Shown here in pieces: positions 45,318-57,609 of a stretch of DNA of 64,000 nt. The notes under the pieces are model-generated. The model saw only the letters and a program-made list of their open reading frames with translations. It ran no database searches and was not told the origin of the DNA. Within the stretch, counting starts at the first letter, position 1. Each line of letters begins with the position of its first letter. A program made the position numbers and the translations under genes. Source of the DNA: Dictyophora rubrovolvata (lineage: Eukaryota > Basidiomycota > Agaricomycetes > Phallales > Phallaceae); assembly GCA_029959195.1 (NCBI GenBank), contig CP114124.1, positions 744,001 to 808,000 of the forward strand, in the 5' to 3' direction.

Positions 45318-45944
45318 ATGGCCGCATTTTCATTTCACTATACATCATCAATCTCTTTGCCCATTCCAGCATCTCCCACCGAGTCATTACCCCCCTCCGA
45401 CGATGAATCTATATCACCTTTTCGTTTTTCACCTTCCAGTCCAAGGACATACGATTTGGATCTGCATACGACTCTTTATATCTATAGTTCCCAATATGCG
45501 AGTCTCGACATCGACGAAGAAACATACCTCCCGAAGTTCCCTCCACCTCTTATTATTCATCAATGCAGAAGTTCAGATTTGGTTCACCCCGGTCTCATGT
45601 TTGGAGAAAAGGTTTATATCGAGGAACGATTAGACTGGTTTACAATTATCAACGTCTATTCTACACCCGAATCAGCCATTAAAGACTCATATCGGATTTG
45701 GTTAGTGACACAAGAAGGGTTCGAATTTACATTCCTGGTTCTAGATGTGCCAAGTCGTTGGGTTGTCATGAAAAACATAAAAACGCAAAAACATAGCCCA
45801 TATAGACCAGCCAATCTTGTTCCTGTAGATCCTCAAATGTCTCGTTTTTCACCCCATTCGCCAGAACCAATATCTCTCCCCTCTTCTCCATCCAAACAAT
45901 CCTTCCGAAAGATCCGATGTGTTTGCTCAAACCTTCTTGGATGA
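45318..45944 (+). CDS. First ORF of the ORF-pair element, unknown protein (208 aa)
   Basis: A whole ORF from an ATG preceded by ACAAAAA. No known domain. The order is a Ser/Pro/Asp-rich lead (1-45), a YDLDLHTTLYIY strand, the signature LDIDEETYLPKFPPPLII (about 64-81), KVYIEERLDWFTIINVYS (about 101-118), DSYRIWLV, FLVLDVPSRW and a Ser/Pro tail with a basic Cys-containing end. Close relatives are at 286-954 and in the fossil at 41288-41640. The neighbour at 46056 is a distant paralogue. No signal peptide. Conservation of frame and motifs between copies suggests real protein coding. Confidence 0.6.
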   Translation: MAAFSFHYTSSISLPIPASPTESLPPSDDESISPFRFSPSSPRTYDLDLHTTLYIYSSQYASLDIDEETYLPKFPPPLIIHQCRSSDLVHPGLMFGEKVYIEERLDWFTIINVYSTPESAIKDSYRIWLVTQEGFEFTFLVLDVPSRWVVMKNIKTQKHSPYRPANLVPVDPQMSRFSPHSPEPISLPSSPSKQSFRKIRCVCSNLLG

Positions 45945-46055
45945 AATTAGGACAAAAGGCTTGATTAGGATAAGCGATTAGATTTGTATTTCATCTCCTT
46001 CTTTCTTTCTGGACATTTCATTAGCACTTAAAAATTTTGGTTAACTCATATCATC

Positions 46056-46598
46056 ATGTCGGACAATAACAATACTCCTACTTCCCCTATTCCCCTTTTT
46101 CAACTCCCTTTCTTCCCTTTTGAATATCGTTCTTCTCTCAGATTCGGACCCAACCCTAATTTCCTCTCACGACTTCGTGTTTACAATACTCTTGTTTCTG
46201 AAATTGATGTCGACCCCTCCACAATGCTTCCGATTACTCCACAGCCACTAATGGAGATTACTATTCCTTATGACAATCTGGAGATAGGATATCCACGAGC
46301 TTTAACCCTGTACAAACGAACCAATGTCAATGTCATGGACGAATCGTATGAGTTTGTCGAGTTCCTTTCAACAAATCGTCAAGAAGAATCAATCTGGAGA
46401 CTGGTCTTTCGTCATCAATTTCAAAGTTATACTCAATTCTTATTCATAGACGCACCCCTATCTGCCATCCCATCCCCTCCCGACTACTCTGTTGGAAATC
46501 AAACCCTCCCTTCCTATTCCGATCTCCAATCCAATCTCGTTCAAGATCTGATATTGTTAAGCGTTGCCATAGCCATTATTATTGTGCCACAGCCATGA
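46056..46598 (+). CDS. Second ORF of the ORF-pair element, unknown protein (180 aa)
   Basis: This starts 111 bp after the first ORF on the same strand. It shares the first ORF's core: a RLRVYN strand, the signature IDVDPSTMLPITPQPL (about 48-63), and a FLFIDAPLS strand at the place of FLVLDVPS. It differs in a C-terminal hydrophobic stretch (LILLSVAIAIIIV) that could be a membrane tail. The partial ORF at 152-1 is its counterpart in copy 1. The function is unknown; tandem duplication inside the element is inferred. Confidence 0.55.
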   Translation: MSDNNNTPTSPIPLFQLPFFPFEYRSSLRFGPNPNFLSRLRVYNTLVSEIDVDPSTMLPITPQPLMEITIPYDNLEIGYPRALTLYKRTNVNVMDESYEFVEFLSTNRQEESIWRLVFRHQFQSYTQFLFIDAPLSAIPSPPDYSVGNQTLPSYSDLQSNLVQDLILLSVAIAIIIVPQP

Positions 46599-47535
46599 AG
46601 AAGAAGATCTCGTCAACAAGAACCAGATCAGTAAGAAGTTTGGGATGGTAAGATTATAGTTTTGGGTAAGAGGTAGTGCGAGAAGTGCCAGATGGTAATT
46701 TTGGTAAAGCTATGCTGGGAATCCGGTTTCATCGTTTCTTTTGATCTCTTTTTGTTTCTCTTTTGTTTCAACATATTTCTCCTATTCCCCCTAACCACAT
46801 ATGCGATTCCCCTTTTTCTGTAATTGTATCCTCCATCGTTTTCTCCTTTTTCTTTTGTTTCTTTGTTCTCTTTTTGTTTCCTTTTGTTATCATGGCGAAT
46901 GATGAGTGATCATTCTGCTTTCCTTTATGTTTCCAAATGGTATATATACTGCATGTAAATAATTGTAACAGCAGCAATCTACTGGAACGGTTGTCTCAAG
47001 TTTAGTTCAGTTTAAGTCAAGTTCAAGTCAAGTTTCGTCTCTAGTCTATTTCTACGCTCACGTCTATTTCTTTGGATTACTCTGAGTGAGGCCTTGGAGT
47101 ATAAACTCAACGATTCGTATTGTCGTTGAAGCCTTACTAACTTTGAAACAGACTATCATCGCTGTATTATCGACGGCGTATTGACTCACCATTTTATCGC
47201 AACTCACATTTATCGTCCCCCTCACACACACACGATCTTAGGATCATCATTTTTTTGTTGTTGTTGGTTTTATATCGATGCACACACACTCACTAAATAT
47301 CATATTATTCCCCCACCCTCCTCCTTACGAAATCAGCACCAGGACCCGCTCCACGGAGACTAGACGGCCTCAAACAAAATATCTTTGTAGTTTTTCCAAT
47401 TGTATATAATAGCTACGACATTTAGCTATTATCTTCGGATCGTTACAACGCTCCCAGTGATGTTTGTACAGTTCTTCAATATGATTATTAACATCCATAC
47501 AAGTGTCATTGATACCCAAGTATCAATACTTAACA

Positions 47536-48092
47536 GTATACCATTCTCTTTTTCTGTTTTCTTGTATTCACATTCCTTTTGCATTTGTTCCATTTCGCTT
47601 ATTTTCTCATTTACTTCATTTCCATTCAATTCTTGTTTTCGACTTGTTCTCTCAAATTCGGTCTTCAACTGAATTCTTGTTATCACCATGGATCCCATGG
47701 GGATCAACTGAGTGCCTGTACTCACATATATGTAGTTGTTTTCCCTACTGAGTTGCCCTAACAGTGTGTCTCTGCTGTATCAGTGGAACTGTTACACACA
47801 CTTCTCTCACAGTCTCCTTCCCATGTCCATAGGCCAAATGAGAATCAGCAACTCAAAGCAAAATGGCAGCTCTGGCTCTTTCATCAGTGTCCTTCCACTT
47901 TTGGAGTTTCTTCTGATTGTCATCTGTCAGTAAACTCAGCATAAGTGGTACTGGCTTGGGGATCTCTCCAGTAACATGCTTCCAGAGATTGATGTCTTCT
48001 TCAATCAAAAAAAGCCTCATCTTCTCACACCACCCATAATAATTGTCACTGGTAAGTTCCCAGATTTTGATTTTGAAAAGTGAGGTCAACAT
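47536..48092 (-). pseudogene. Copia-type gag fragment
   Basis: On the minus strand the product starts with an ELTSDNYYGWCEKMRL segment and a W-x-HVTGEIPKP motif, typical of the UBN2-like gag of Copia elements, and is followed by a Glu/Lys-rich helical stretch. No protease, integrase or RT is nearby. A broken fossil, cut off by LTR6 on the left. Confidence 0.6.
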
Positions 48093-48340
48093 TGTGAGAA
48101 TGAATGGATATTAAAGTGTTGACTTAGATATGACTTGACAGGGCCAGTAACCTTGTTGCTGAATAACATTTGGAGCAAAAAGAGAACTGTATTACAAATA
48201 AAGAAATAAAGCTTTATATACAAAAATAAATGTCCTGCTGAGTTAAAAAAGCTCATGCGTGAATAAGAGTAAAAAACACTCAGTGGCGAGACATTCGAGT
48301 CATGACTAATCGTGTTTCCTAAGCATTAGCGCCCAACATG
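48093..48340. other. Unassigned DNA before the duplicated segment
   Basis: AT-rich, with a TTTATATACAAA stretch near 48210. It may be leader or LTR of the adjacent Copia scrap. No gene seen. Confidence 0.3.
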
Positions 48341-48475
48341 CGATAATACAGATTGGTGAGACAATGGCACAAATAAAAAAACTTACAATCCTAGGGACGG
48401 GCGCTAGGGAGCTATGCTAGCAGGAGTTCTTCACCTGACAATCCCCGCCTATAAAGCACGAATTGCTTAGTAGGA

Positions 48476-50806
48476 TTAAGAGAGAAATGATACAGGACCA
48501 CATACGGGAATTGGAATTCGCAAACAGTAAAATTCCCCACGATGATCGTGAAGAGTTGTGTGCTTGTTCCACCCACCAGGACAACGCCACTGATATTGGG
48601 TGTGGTCTTCCTCCCGTGGCGTCACGTAGACATAGTTAACGGTGATCTTGACTTCCCGTTTTTGCATCTTAATTTTCTGCGCTTTTAGTCAGTCTACGTT
48701 TCTTGTTTAGCATTGATACATCTTTACCTTTCCATCTTCGGCGTTCATCTCGATGGTTCCGAAGGAGCTCTTAAGAGACTTGACTATCCTTCGGATGGAT
48801 GCGTAACCTTCACGGGATCCACCGTGCGTGGGGGAGGTCGACATTTGGAACACCCACAGGATTAATCCCATGTCGTCAGGTGTTCGTCGTTCAACAAGAA
48901 ATGAATCAAAAAGGGGGAAGTTTGACCTTTCTGGAACATAATATGCCTTGTCTGTGAGATTCGTAAATCCTTCGGCTTGGAAAGTTACCAGGTTCCGATC
49001 ACCACCAGGAAGCTGTGAGCGCTCTCCTGCAGTATCCTTCTGAAAGTCGATGTCCAGGACGGGAGCATCAACCGACAGATCACCACGCATCTTGACGAGA
49101 ACAAGATCTTGTCGCGCGTTGGTGCACAAGACCCGGTTTGCGATGTGCTCGTGGATCCAGGACGCGAGTGTGCTGGACTGCGGGGAACTCCGAAACAATT
49201 TGAAAGTTTCTACGAGCCGTTCATCTTTTTCCTTCTCGAGTTTCTTGGTCATCTCACGAGCGATCTGGACACTTCGGTAATCAATTGTCCAGTCTTCTCG
49301 TATGCGTCGATAAGCAAATTTGGGGTTGATTCCGGATGGTGTAACAGGATTGATGGCTATGATGCGGTGTGATACTGTCTGGTGGGGGAAGACGGTGTTC
49401 GCTTGAAACGCCTTGCTGAGTTCTTGAAGGTGCTCGTAAGTAACGGAGGCGATGGCTCCGTCCCGTTTCTGGTCAGCTGACTCTGGGCGGAAGATGGTTT
49501 CGAACACATCTCTCGCTATTGAACCCGTATGTTGCACTGCAGCGTGAACAAGTACCTTAAGGGCACCATCAATCGTCGTCATATCGACCTTGAATATCTT
49601 ATCTTCCTCTTCTTCAACTTCTATTGCGGCTTCAGTAGAACCTTCGTCAATCTTAAGTTCATGAAGGAGACGCGCTTTCTTCTCTTTCCACTGAGCTAAC
49701 ACGTCTAGCGCTACCCACAATTCCGGTTTGATGTCTTCATTTCTCTTAGGGCACGTCAAGAGGGGTTCCAGGGATTCTTTGAATTCCTCATACATGAACT
49801 GAAGGCGAAACCTAGTCATGTTTGATCAGCGATAAAGATGGGTCTATGATGAAATGCATACGCTTTGTTTAACTCAGTCTCTTCCCATAGGGGGAGACCC
49901 CACAAAGCAGCGTTTCGGACCTTGGCCCACCGTTTGAAGCGGTCAGGGCTGGGGGATGATGCTTGTATAGGGAAGACACCCTTTCCCGCATGTAATCGAT
50001 GGCTTGGTTCCGATGTCGGGGTGTCGTGATCGATGAGCACAAATAAGAACGGCCGGTGTTCTTTGGAATATGTCACTGGTCTCCCAGTAGGGAAAGAAAC
50101 CAGGTTGAATTCCGCGGATGTGAACGATACACGGCCGTCGTAGAAAAGAAACACATCATTGTTGATGGCAAAAGCAACTGGCTGACGTTTCTTGATCAAG
50201 CGAATGAGGGCATACCAGAGGAAGTAGGTCTTTCCTGGACGACTGGGTCATTACATGTAGCTCCCCGCAAGAAGCTATACCACTCACCAATTCCAGGCTG
50301 GCCGGTAACTACGACTCCCGTACCTGGGTCATCAAACGCCCGCTGCCATACATGATCAAACATCGTCTTATAAGCCTCCCTGACGATGAATTGTTCAGGT
50401 ATACGAGCAATACCAGGTATTTGACCAATGTAAACTTCATGTTCCAACTCAGCTGAAGTAGAATTACGCCAACGTTTGTAGAACTCTCGAATATCTGGAG
50501 TTGCCTCCCCCCACTTTTGCTGACTTTCTTTATCCCACATCCATCGCTGAAGATCTAAAGTGTCTGAGAGAATGGACGTAGGGTAATAAAAAGTTTCTTA
50601 CCTGCGTTCTTGTCTGCGAGCTCTTCAAATTCCGACATGAGTACGAAACGACCGCGACTGGGGATGTGTCCCGTGAGATACACGGGCGTCAATCTGTTCA
50701 GACTCCGACTAGACAGAGGGTGGTCACACAGCACGTTATGTATAACCGGAGCGGTGAACAGTCGATTGCTACACGCCCAAGCAGAAAAAGTACAATTTCG
50801 AGGCAA
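48476..50806 (-). CDS. Crinkler/RHS-like P-loop NTPase with REase-fold C-terminus, copy 2
   Basis: Same five-exon structure as copy 1, shifted by 23077: 50806-50602, 50554-50288, 50234-49862, 49811-48728, 48676-48476 (709 aa). Walker A (GQPGIGKT), the Walker-B-like strand, NFPLFDSF and VFQMSTS are unchanged. By eye about 13 residues differ from copy 1, seven of them in a short stretch of exon 3 following the Walker-B-like motif. I saw only a few silent changes, so selection is not evident either way. It looks intact; the function is inferred only from the family. Confidence 0.7.
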
Positions 50807-51473
50807 TTTAATTACCTTAAAATCTTGTACTGAATTTGTGATAGAATTGCACTTTTTTTAGTACTGATTTGGTGGTTTCGCCACTTAGAAATTTCTCCAG
50901 TAAATCACTGGAAAACTTTTAATTCCGCACAGGGTCTGTGACTTGAGAATCGGCACGGCAAAAATTATTGGGCACGGGGATATTAGACGAGGAGATAGAG
51001 AGAATAAAAGAGGATCGTGTATTACTAATAATTAGCTTGACTTTAAATACAAAAAGAAAATTATTATGTTGAGACATATTTTAGAGAGCGAAAATTATGA
51101 ATATAAGACAGAAATAAAATAAAGAAATATTATTGGCTGCCACCTGCAATCCGCGGATTCGTGTGTTAGCTAATGGCAGCATTACTTTTCAGCAAAAATA
51201 ATTCCGTTAAATGTATGTGACTGTAAAGTCATAGACAAAAAAAAATGACCATAAAGAGAACCGAACCAACACCATAACAATGAACCTAGCCCCACACTTA
51301 ACCATTAAACCACAGCACCCAATGTAAGCCTTGTCCATCATACTAATTTGAAAGCATGATCAGAAGAAACTGACCACTCCTTTCATGCTGTGTCACAGAG
51401 CCATTTCATCAGCATCACGTACTGATTTCATTCCCATCAGTCCTGGGTTGAACTTAGCTGTTTTCATCATTTC
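50807..51473. other. Upstream region of NTPase-nuclease copy 2
   Basis: The counterpart of 27730-28342 plus the short stretch beyond the LTR6 site. No gene other than the NTPase promoter is expected. Confidence 0.45.
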
Positions 51474-51913
51474 CTACCTCCTTCATTTTCCATGGCCAGC
51501 TTCTCCTCTGAAGAAACACTCACACATCGCCCATTTACATGTGTGAAAGTTCAATTTGAAAATCCTTCTTGTGGAGTGAGTTATTTCTAAATGCTGCTGA
51601 AAAACATTTGGGCCATGAAACCCAGTGAAAACTTGTTGTGCTGTCATTGTGGAATTAAGGCTCCAATATGCCGTCGCACAAATTGCCCGAAGGAGGACAA
51701 AATGTGGATACAATAGCAGATGAAATTTCTGCTAGATTAGCGACTCATCTGCTGCTTTCCAGTTGATTGATCATTGCGTCTGCCTGTATCGCGTCCAGTA
51801 TGCTTTCCCGCTTTGTATTGTTCAAATAATATTTATTATTTATTATTTATTATAATTTGGCTTATTTACATATGCTAAGCTATTGGAGCGATTTACCTTG
51901 TACACACTGGTAT
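51474..51913. other. Unassigned DNA
   Basis: A 76-codon minus-strand ORF (51713-51483) has no recognisable domain. TTTATTATTTATTAT runs occur near 51830. It may be a remnant of an element, but nothing can be named. Confidence 0.3.
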
Positions 51914-52508
51914 TGTTAAGTTTCCAAAGTTACCGAAGATACCGGACTTCGGTTAATTCAGGCAGACTCACAGGACCGATGTCACAGACAATCGGTGTAC
52001 TGAGCAGGCTTCAACTTATGTGTTGTGCCACTTACTTGTACGTGCTCAGAGATTTGCTTTGCAACACTCCACGGATAGCAGATATATTGGTCAGAGGTTC
52101 GGACAGAGTTCGGAGTGAGTCCGGATTTAGCAGTCAGATTTTAGAGACGGTAGTATCAAACAAGAATAGTCACGAGTCAGATGACTAGTTTGATTTCAGA
52201 ACTAAGGAACTAGATACATGATTCGGGGTTATTTATACTATGGGAATGTACTAGTTTGTCAGCACTGATAAAAGCGGTTTAACAATAAAACGCAATTCAG
52301 ATTACAATAAAACAATAAGACTAAAACAGGAATGAGCGGATTTGGAATACAATCAGTTATTGTATTCTAATTCGGGTAATTCGGGTTTAACGGATTACTT
52401 CAGAGAAAACATAATCATAACGGATGTGACATAAGTTTCATAATCTTCGGAGTCGTAATTCGGAGTAATATCGGTCAGCAGGTTTATCGGCAGATCTGGG
52501 TCTTGACA
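51914..52508 (-). mobile_element. Solo LTR5, copy 3
   Basis: 595 bp, TGTTAAGTTTCC to GGTCTTGACA, with GGTAT on both sides. Confidence 0.85.
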
Positions 52509-53750
52509 GGTATAAACACCATATCTAGATGATAAGAGTCAGGAAGCATATCAGAAATAAATAAAAAAACACATACCAAGGCTTCCATGCATAGATACAG
52601 ATACCGTGCAAGAGTGTCAAGCCTGCCAATCAGCTAAATCAAAGAGTAACAGACTTTGGAATTGCCATACCTTTTATAACAAACCCTAAATGCACGCATA
52701 CTGTAGTCCCGACTGTTGTCAAAACAGCCTGATCCTATAGTATCAGCAGTCCAACTGCATATCATTGACCATGAAAACGTGTTGGTGAGACAGGTACCTT
52801 ATTCTGACAGTCAGGTTTACTCACATCTGAAGAAGAGATAGTACACACATTTATTTTGAAATGAGTATATGCGTCACTCCAGGGTTGCCTTAGTTCAAAA
52901 GAAGAAGAAAACGGGGAATGCACTGTCAATTACATGGACGGTTGGGCTTTAGAAGACGAATGAAATTCAATGTTACTCAACTTTGGCTCAAGAATGTCTG
53001 CGGCAGATGAGGGCAATGTGATGGTGGTGGTTAGAAGGAAAGGAGCGAACAAAAAAGATAGCGTGCACAACTCATCGGAAGCCCGAATGAATGGAATCAA
53101 ACTAAACGATGTGATGCAACAAACACTTTTCGACACAGTTAGTTTAATCTTTGGATCTGTGTGTATACTCATCATGTATTTAAGATATTGACAGAAATGA
53201 GCATACTTCTCAATCTGGGATTCAGAAAAATGCAGATTCGGTCAAAATACAATGATATGGCCACATAGCGAACGATCGCAGCATAACAAGTTCTCACCGG
53301 GCATGAAAGTCCATGTTTGAGGTGACCATTTCCCTACCTCCCCCATTTTGTTACACATGTAGTCAACATCCGCAAATGTCACCCAAAAAAGTATGAACCA
53401 CATTCTAAAATACCCTTCTAATACTAATTCCTTTTATCAGCATCCTTTTGTATTTGTAACAAAACCATTTCCATTCAACCCTGATATCCATGAAGCCCCT
53501 TCCTCCAAAGATGAATGGGTCTATCTTGTGTCTGATGTTTACCATTGTGTAATGGTTGGGAACAGGGGCCTAGAGTTTCCTAGGCCCAAGAAGCACGCAG
53601 CTTCCATTAATCCCTAGTTTACTAGGGATTTGTAGTAGTGTAGCTTGGTGCACATCATAGTGTGATGCTTAAGCACTGTTAGGGCGACTCAGGGCACACA
53701 CCTAGAGGGAGGAAAATCTAAGAGATCTATTGAGCAGAACTACTAGCTAC
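52509..53750. other. Unassigned DNA between LTR5 and LTR6
   Basis: Several short ORFs (52970-53191, 53393-53617) without recognised domains. Intron-like signals are scattered, so this may be decayed host sequence. Near 53700 a CCTAGAGGGAGG stretch resembles part of LTR1 and may be a worn scrap. Confidence 0.35.
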
Positions 53751-54612
53751 TGTTAAGTACCGATTCTTGGATATCGATGATGAATGTATATACATTAATA
53801 ATTGTATCTAATGATAATACAAACATCACCGTAATGTCATAGAGTGCAGTCTCAACCTGAGTGGGTTGTACCATGACAGTCCTCTGGACGTTGGCTCTAC
53901 TTGTCCTGACATCATTCAGGATCTTTGAGTCATCGGGGAATATCATTAAGGTGAAGCTCTAAGAAGTCTAAAATGATCTGGAAGAATAGATTGTCGACTA
54001 GAAAGCAGAAGAACAAGAGATGGAAGAAGTAGCAGATCCAATGCCGGAACAGCATTGTCGCTACGAACGGTTTGGATTTCAAGTGTTTGGGAATGATGGA
54101 AGCATTATTGGGAAATGAAGATTATATTGAGATATCAAACTAGGTTCGATATTAAGTCTGAAGAGAAGTCTAGCTATGAAGTATAGAAGGCTTTATATAC
54201 AAATACACTAGAGGTTTAAATCTCAGTTTGAAATAGATAACAAACTTGAGAACGTATATATGTCATAACATTTCATGAGTATCATGAGTGTATGCAGGGT
54301 CAATTTGCCATGTGACAAACATGAGGCAACAGAATAAAGGGAAAGCACATACAAGGACCTACAACCGTCATAGATGATCTCATGCGCAGTTTGGAACTAG
54401 AATATAGACCAAAGGTCTATCTGTGGCTTACCGTAAGTCCTAGGAAGACGACGGCATCTAGGACTTTGTGAAATGGCAATAAAGTCTGACAAGACTTCTG
54501 GTCGTAGTATCTGTGAAGCGATCATGATAAGATAATCCTTAAATATGATAAGATAAGGAAATAAGATAAAGAATCTGTATCGCTAGTGATGTCATGAATT
54601 CGGATCATGACA
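53751..54612 (-). mobile_element. Solo LTR6
   Basis: 862 bp, TGTTAAGTACCG to GGATCATGACA. The left flank is unassigned DNA and the right flank is chromovirus B2 integrase; they do not match, so a deletion or recombination happened here. Confidence 0.8.
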
Positions 54613-55960
54613 AGTGCACATGGTTGTTGTATACAAACTTGGCCATGGGAAGTAGTCTATCCCAGTCATCCTGTTGTTCTGAGGTGAAGAGCCGGAAGTA
54701 CTGTTTGACTTCTGCATTAACCCTCTCGATTTGACCATTGGTTTGGGGATGGTAGGCTGTGGATGTGGTGAGTCGAATGCCAAGGAGTCGAGAGAGTTCC
54801 TTCATGAAGCGTGCCATGAACTGTGGCCCCCTGTTAGAAATGATCTTGTCAGGGAGGCCATGCAGCTTCCACACATGTTGCAGGTATAGACTTGCAAGAC
54901 CAGACACGTCGATGGTGGTGAATGTGGGAATGAAATGAACTTGTTTGGTTAGTGAATCTACCACAGAGAGGATTGCATCATACCCATTAGATTCTGGGAG
55001 TTCAACGATAAAATCAACAGATATGAACTTCCAAGGACAGTGTGGTGTCTCGGTGGGGTGTAACTTGCCAAAGGATGTGTGGCGAGCTATTTTCATATGC
55101 AAGCAGAGATTGCAGGCTTCAACATACCGTTGGATGTACTGAGACATACCCAACCACCAAAAGGTTCGAGAAACCAGTTCCAGAGTTTTGCAACGACCAG
55201 GATGACCACCAACTTTGGTATCATGATGATATGCAACAATTTCTCATCGCAGATCTTCAACATTGGGAATATAGATCTTACCATGGTAGTAGAGAATGTC
55301 CTGATCTTCAGACCATTCACTGGTATGAACTGAACGACCACTGAGAGCTCAGAAAGAAGCAATGGCTTTGGAGACACTATCCTCGTGCTTGCCTTCTCAA
55401 TTGGCCTTGCAAATCTGACATAGGAAGTCCTCCTCTTCTCCTCGGATATGGAATGTTTGCAGGGCATTGATCACAAACATCTTGGGTCGGATGAGGGTGA
55501 TCCCTTGGTTATCATCCTTTCCCGATCCATGATCTGCATGTCAAGAGAGGTTGTCAGGCTTCCCCATTGACTTACCTGGGATGTGCTGGAGGGTGAAGTC
55601 GAATCGAGCAAGATAGACTGACCACTGAGCTTGCCAACAATTGAGGTTGCGAGTGGTCATAAAGTACTCTAAGTTCTTATAGTCAGTGTGAATGTCGATG
55701 GGGTGACTTGTGCCTTCAAGAAAGTGTTGCCATACTTCTAAGGCTCGAATTATCGCCAGCATTTCCTTGTCATGAATCTCATAGTTGCGTTCTACGGGGC
55801 TCAGGGCTTTCAAGAAGAACGCAACTGGGTGTCATTTACCATCCTCATCTGATAGCTGTGAGAGGACTGCACCAGAAGCAAAGTTAGAGCTGTCTGCCTC
55901 AACTTTGTAGGGTTTAGCAGGGTCTGGGATGAGCAAGATGGGAGCTGAAGTGATTGAGAG

Positions 55961-56823
55961 TGTCATGATCTGATTCATGACATCACTAGCGATACGGATT
56001 CCTTATTATATTTCCTTATTTTATCGGACTTAAATGTTATCTTATCACAATTGCTTCGTAGACGCTACGATCGGAAGTCTTATCAGACTTCATTGCCGTT
56101 TTCACGAAGTCCTAGACGCCGTCATCTTCCTAGGACTTACAGTAAGCCGTAGATAGACCTTTGGTCCATATTCTAGTTCCAAACCGCGCATGAGATCATC
56201 TATGACAGTTGTAGGTCCTTGTATGTGCTTTTCCTTTGTTCTTGTTGCCTCATGTTTGCCACATGGCAAACCAACCCTACATACACTCATGATACTCACA
56301 AAATGTTATGACATATATACGTTCTCAAGTTCATTATCTATTTCGAACTGAGATTCAAACCTCTAGCGTACTTGTATATAAAGCCTCCTATACTTCATAG
56401 CTAGACTTCTCTTCAGACTTAATGTCGAACCTAGTTCGATATCTCAATATAGTCTTCATTTCCCAATAGCGCTTCAGTCATTTCCAAACACTTTAAATCT
56501 AAACCGTCCGTAGCGACAACGCCGTTCCAGCATTGGATCCGCTACTTCTTCTATCTCTTGTTTTTCTGCTTTCTAGTTGACGATCTATTCTACCAGATCG
56601 TTCTAGACTTCCTAGAGCTTCGACCCAACGATATTCTCCGACGACTCGAAGATCCCGAACAACATCAAAATAAGTAGAGCCAACGTCCAGAGGACTGTCG
56701 TGGTACAACCCACTCAGGTTGAGACCGTGCTCTACGACATTACGGTGACATTTGTATCATTATTAAATACGATTATTAATGTTCATACATTCGTCACCAA
56801 TACCCGAGAATCGGTACTTAACA
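55961..56823 (+). mobile_element. Solo LTR6 in B2
   Basis: 863 bp, TGTCATGATCTG to GGTACTTAACA, with GAGAG on both sides, between the RNase H and RT parts of B2. Confidence 0.9.
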
Positions 56824-56829
56824 GAGAGC

Positions 56830-57609
56830 TTGAGTGTATCGAAGGCTTGTCAGACCAGACGAACAGGGTGTCCTTTTTAGTCAGACTGAACATTTGGAGT
56901 GCGATACGAGAGAAGTCTTTGATGAAACGACAATAGAAGTTAGCAAAACTGAGGAAGGATTGAACTTCATGATGTTTCTCGGGACAGGCCAATCTCTAAC
57001 ACCTGAGACTTTTACAGGATCCATTTTGACAGCATTCTCGGATATGACTATCCTGAGGTACTCAATCTTGGTCTTGCAGAACTTGCATTTCTCTGCCTTA
57101 AGGTATAGCTGGTGCTTGCAAAGCTGTTCGAGTACACATCGAGTAATACAACGGTGTTCCTCTAAGTCTCATGTATAGATGAGGATATTGTCAATATACA
57201 TGGCAATGACACCTTCTGAGATCATGTCCTCAAAGATTTCATCCATCATTGTCTGGAAGGTGGCTGGACTGTTAGTAAGGCCGAAAAACATCACCAAAGG
57301 TTCGAAAAGGCCTCTGTTAGTACGAAACACGGCCTTCCACTCATCGCCTTCCTTTATCTGCACATTGTTGTAGCCCCATCGAACATCAAGCTTTGTGAAG
57401 TAGCAGGCACCCTGCAACTTATTGACGAGTTCCGGGATAAGGGGCAACAGATAGCGGTTCTTGATTGTCATTACATTCAGAGCCCAGTAATCCTGAATGA
57501 GATGAAGGGAACCATCCTTCTTTTTGATAAAGAAGACCAGTGAGGCCATTGGTGACTTTGAGAGTCGGATCCATCCTGATTTGAGGTTTTCCTCTAGAAA
57601 CACATCCAA
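56830..57609 (-). pseudogene. Chromovirus B2 reverse transcriptase
   Basis: Part of fossil B2. It has a FFIKKKDGSL lead, LDVRWGYNNVQI, LTNSPATFQTMMDEIF and a YID-x-ILIYT palm motif; nearly the same as B1 at 36295-36708. Confidence 0.8.

Larger units (their letters stand above)
45195..47447 (+). mobile_element. Complete LTR-like element carrying a tandem ORF pair
   Basis: 2253 bp from TGTCGCGCACCAAAATC to GGATCGTTACA, flanked by 4-bp ACGC (45191-45194 and 47448-47451), inside LTR6. The TG...CA ends plus short duplication are LTR-like. The second half looks like promoter and leader DNA: TATATATACTGC near 46935, then a Ser/Thr-codon-free, TC-rich tail. The first half carries two paralogous ORFs at 45318-45944 and 46056-46598. 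There is no reverse transcriptase. It could be an unusually long solo LTR with captured genes, or a small non-autonomous element. It looks whole. Confidence 0.65.
44195..47535 (+). mobile_element. LTR6 3' part, interrupted by LTR6 and the ORF-pair element
   Basis: The 3' portion of a sense LTR6 in three pieces (44195-44307, 45161-45194, 47448-47535), ending AATACTTAACA. It was split first or later by a reversed LTR6 and by the 2.25-kb ORF-pair element, each with its own duplication. Confidence 0.75.
48341..51473. repeat. Segmental duplication, copy 2 (empty site)
   Basis: Matches 25264-29298 at offset 23077 and ends at the same CATCATTTC. It lacks the LTR6, so it shows the pre-insertion state at about 51418. 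The flanks are unrelated to those of copy 1. Confidence 0.9.

Noticed and set aside
53393-53617. Possible fourth relative of the ORF-pair proteins (EWVYLVSDVY segment)
   Set aside because: Only one short strand resembles them; the signature motif is missing.
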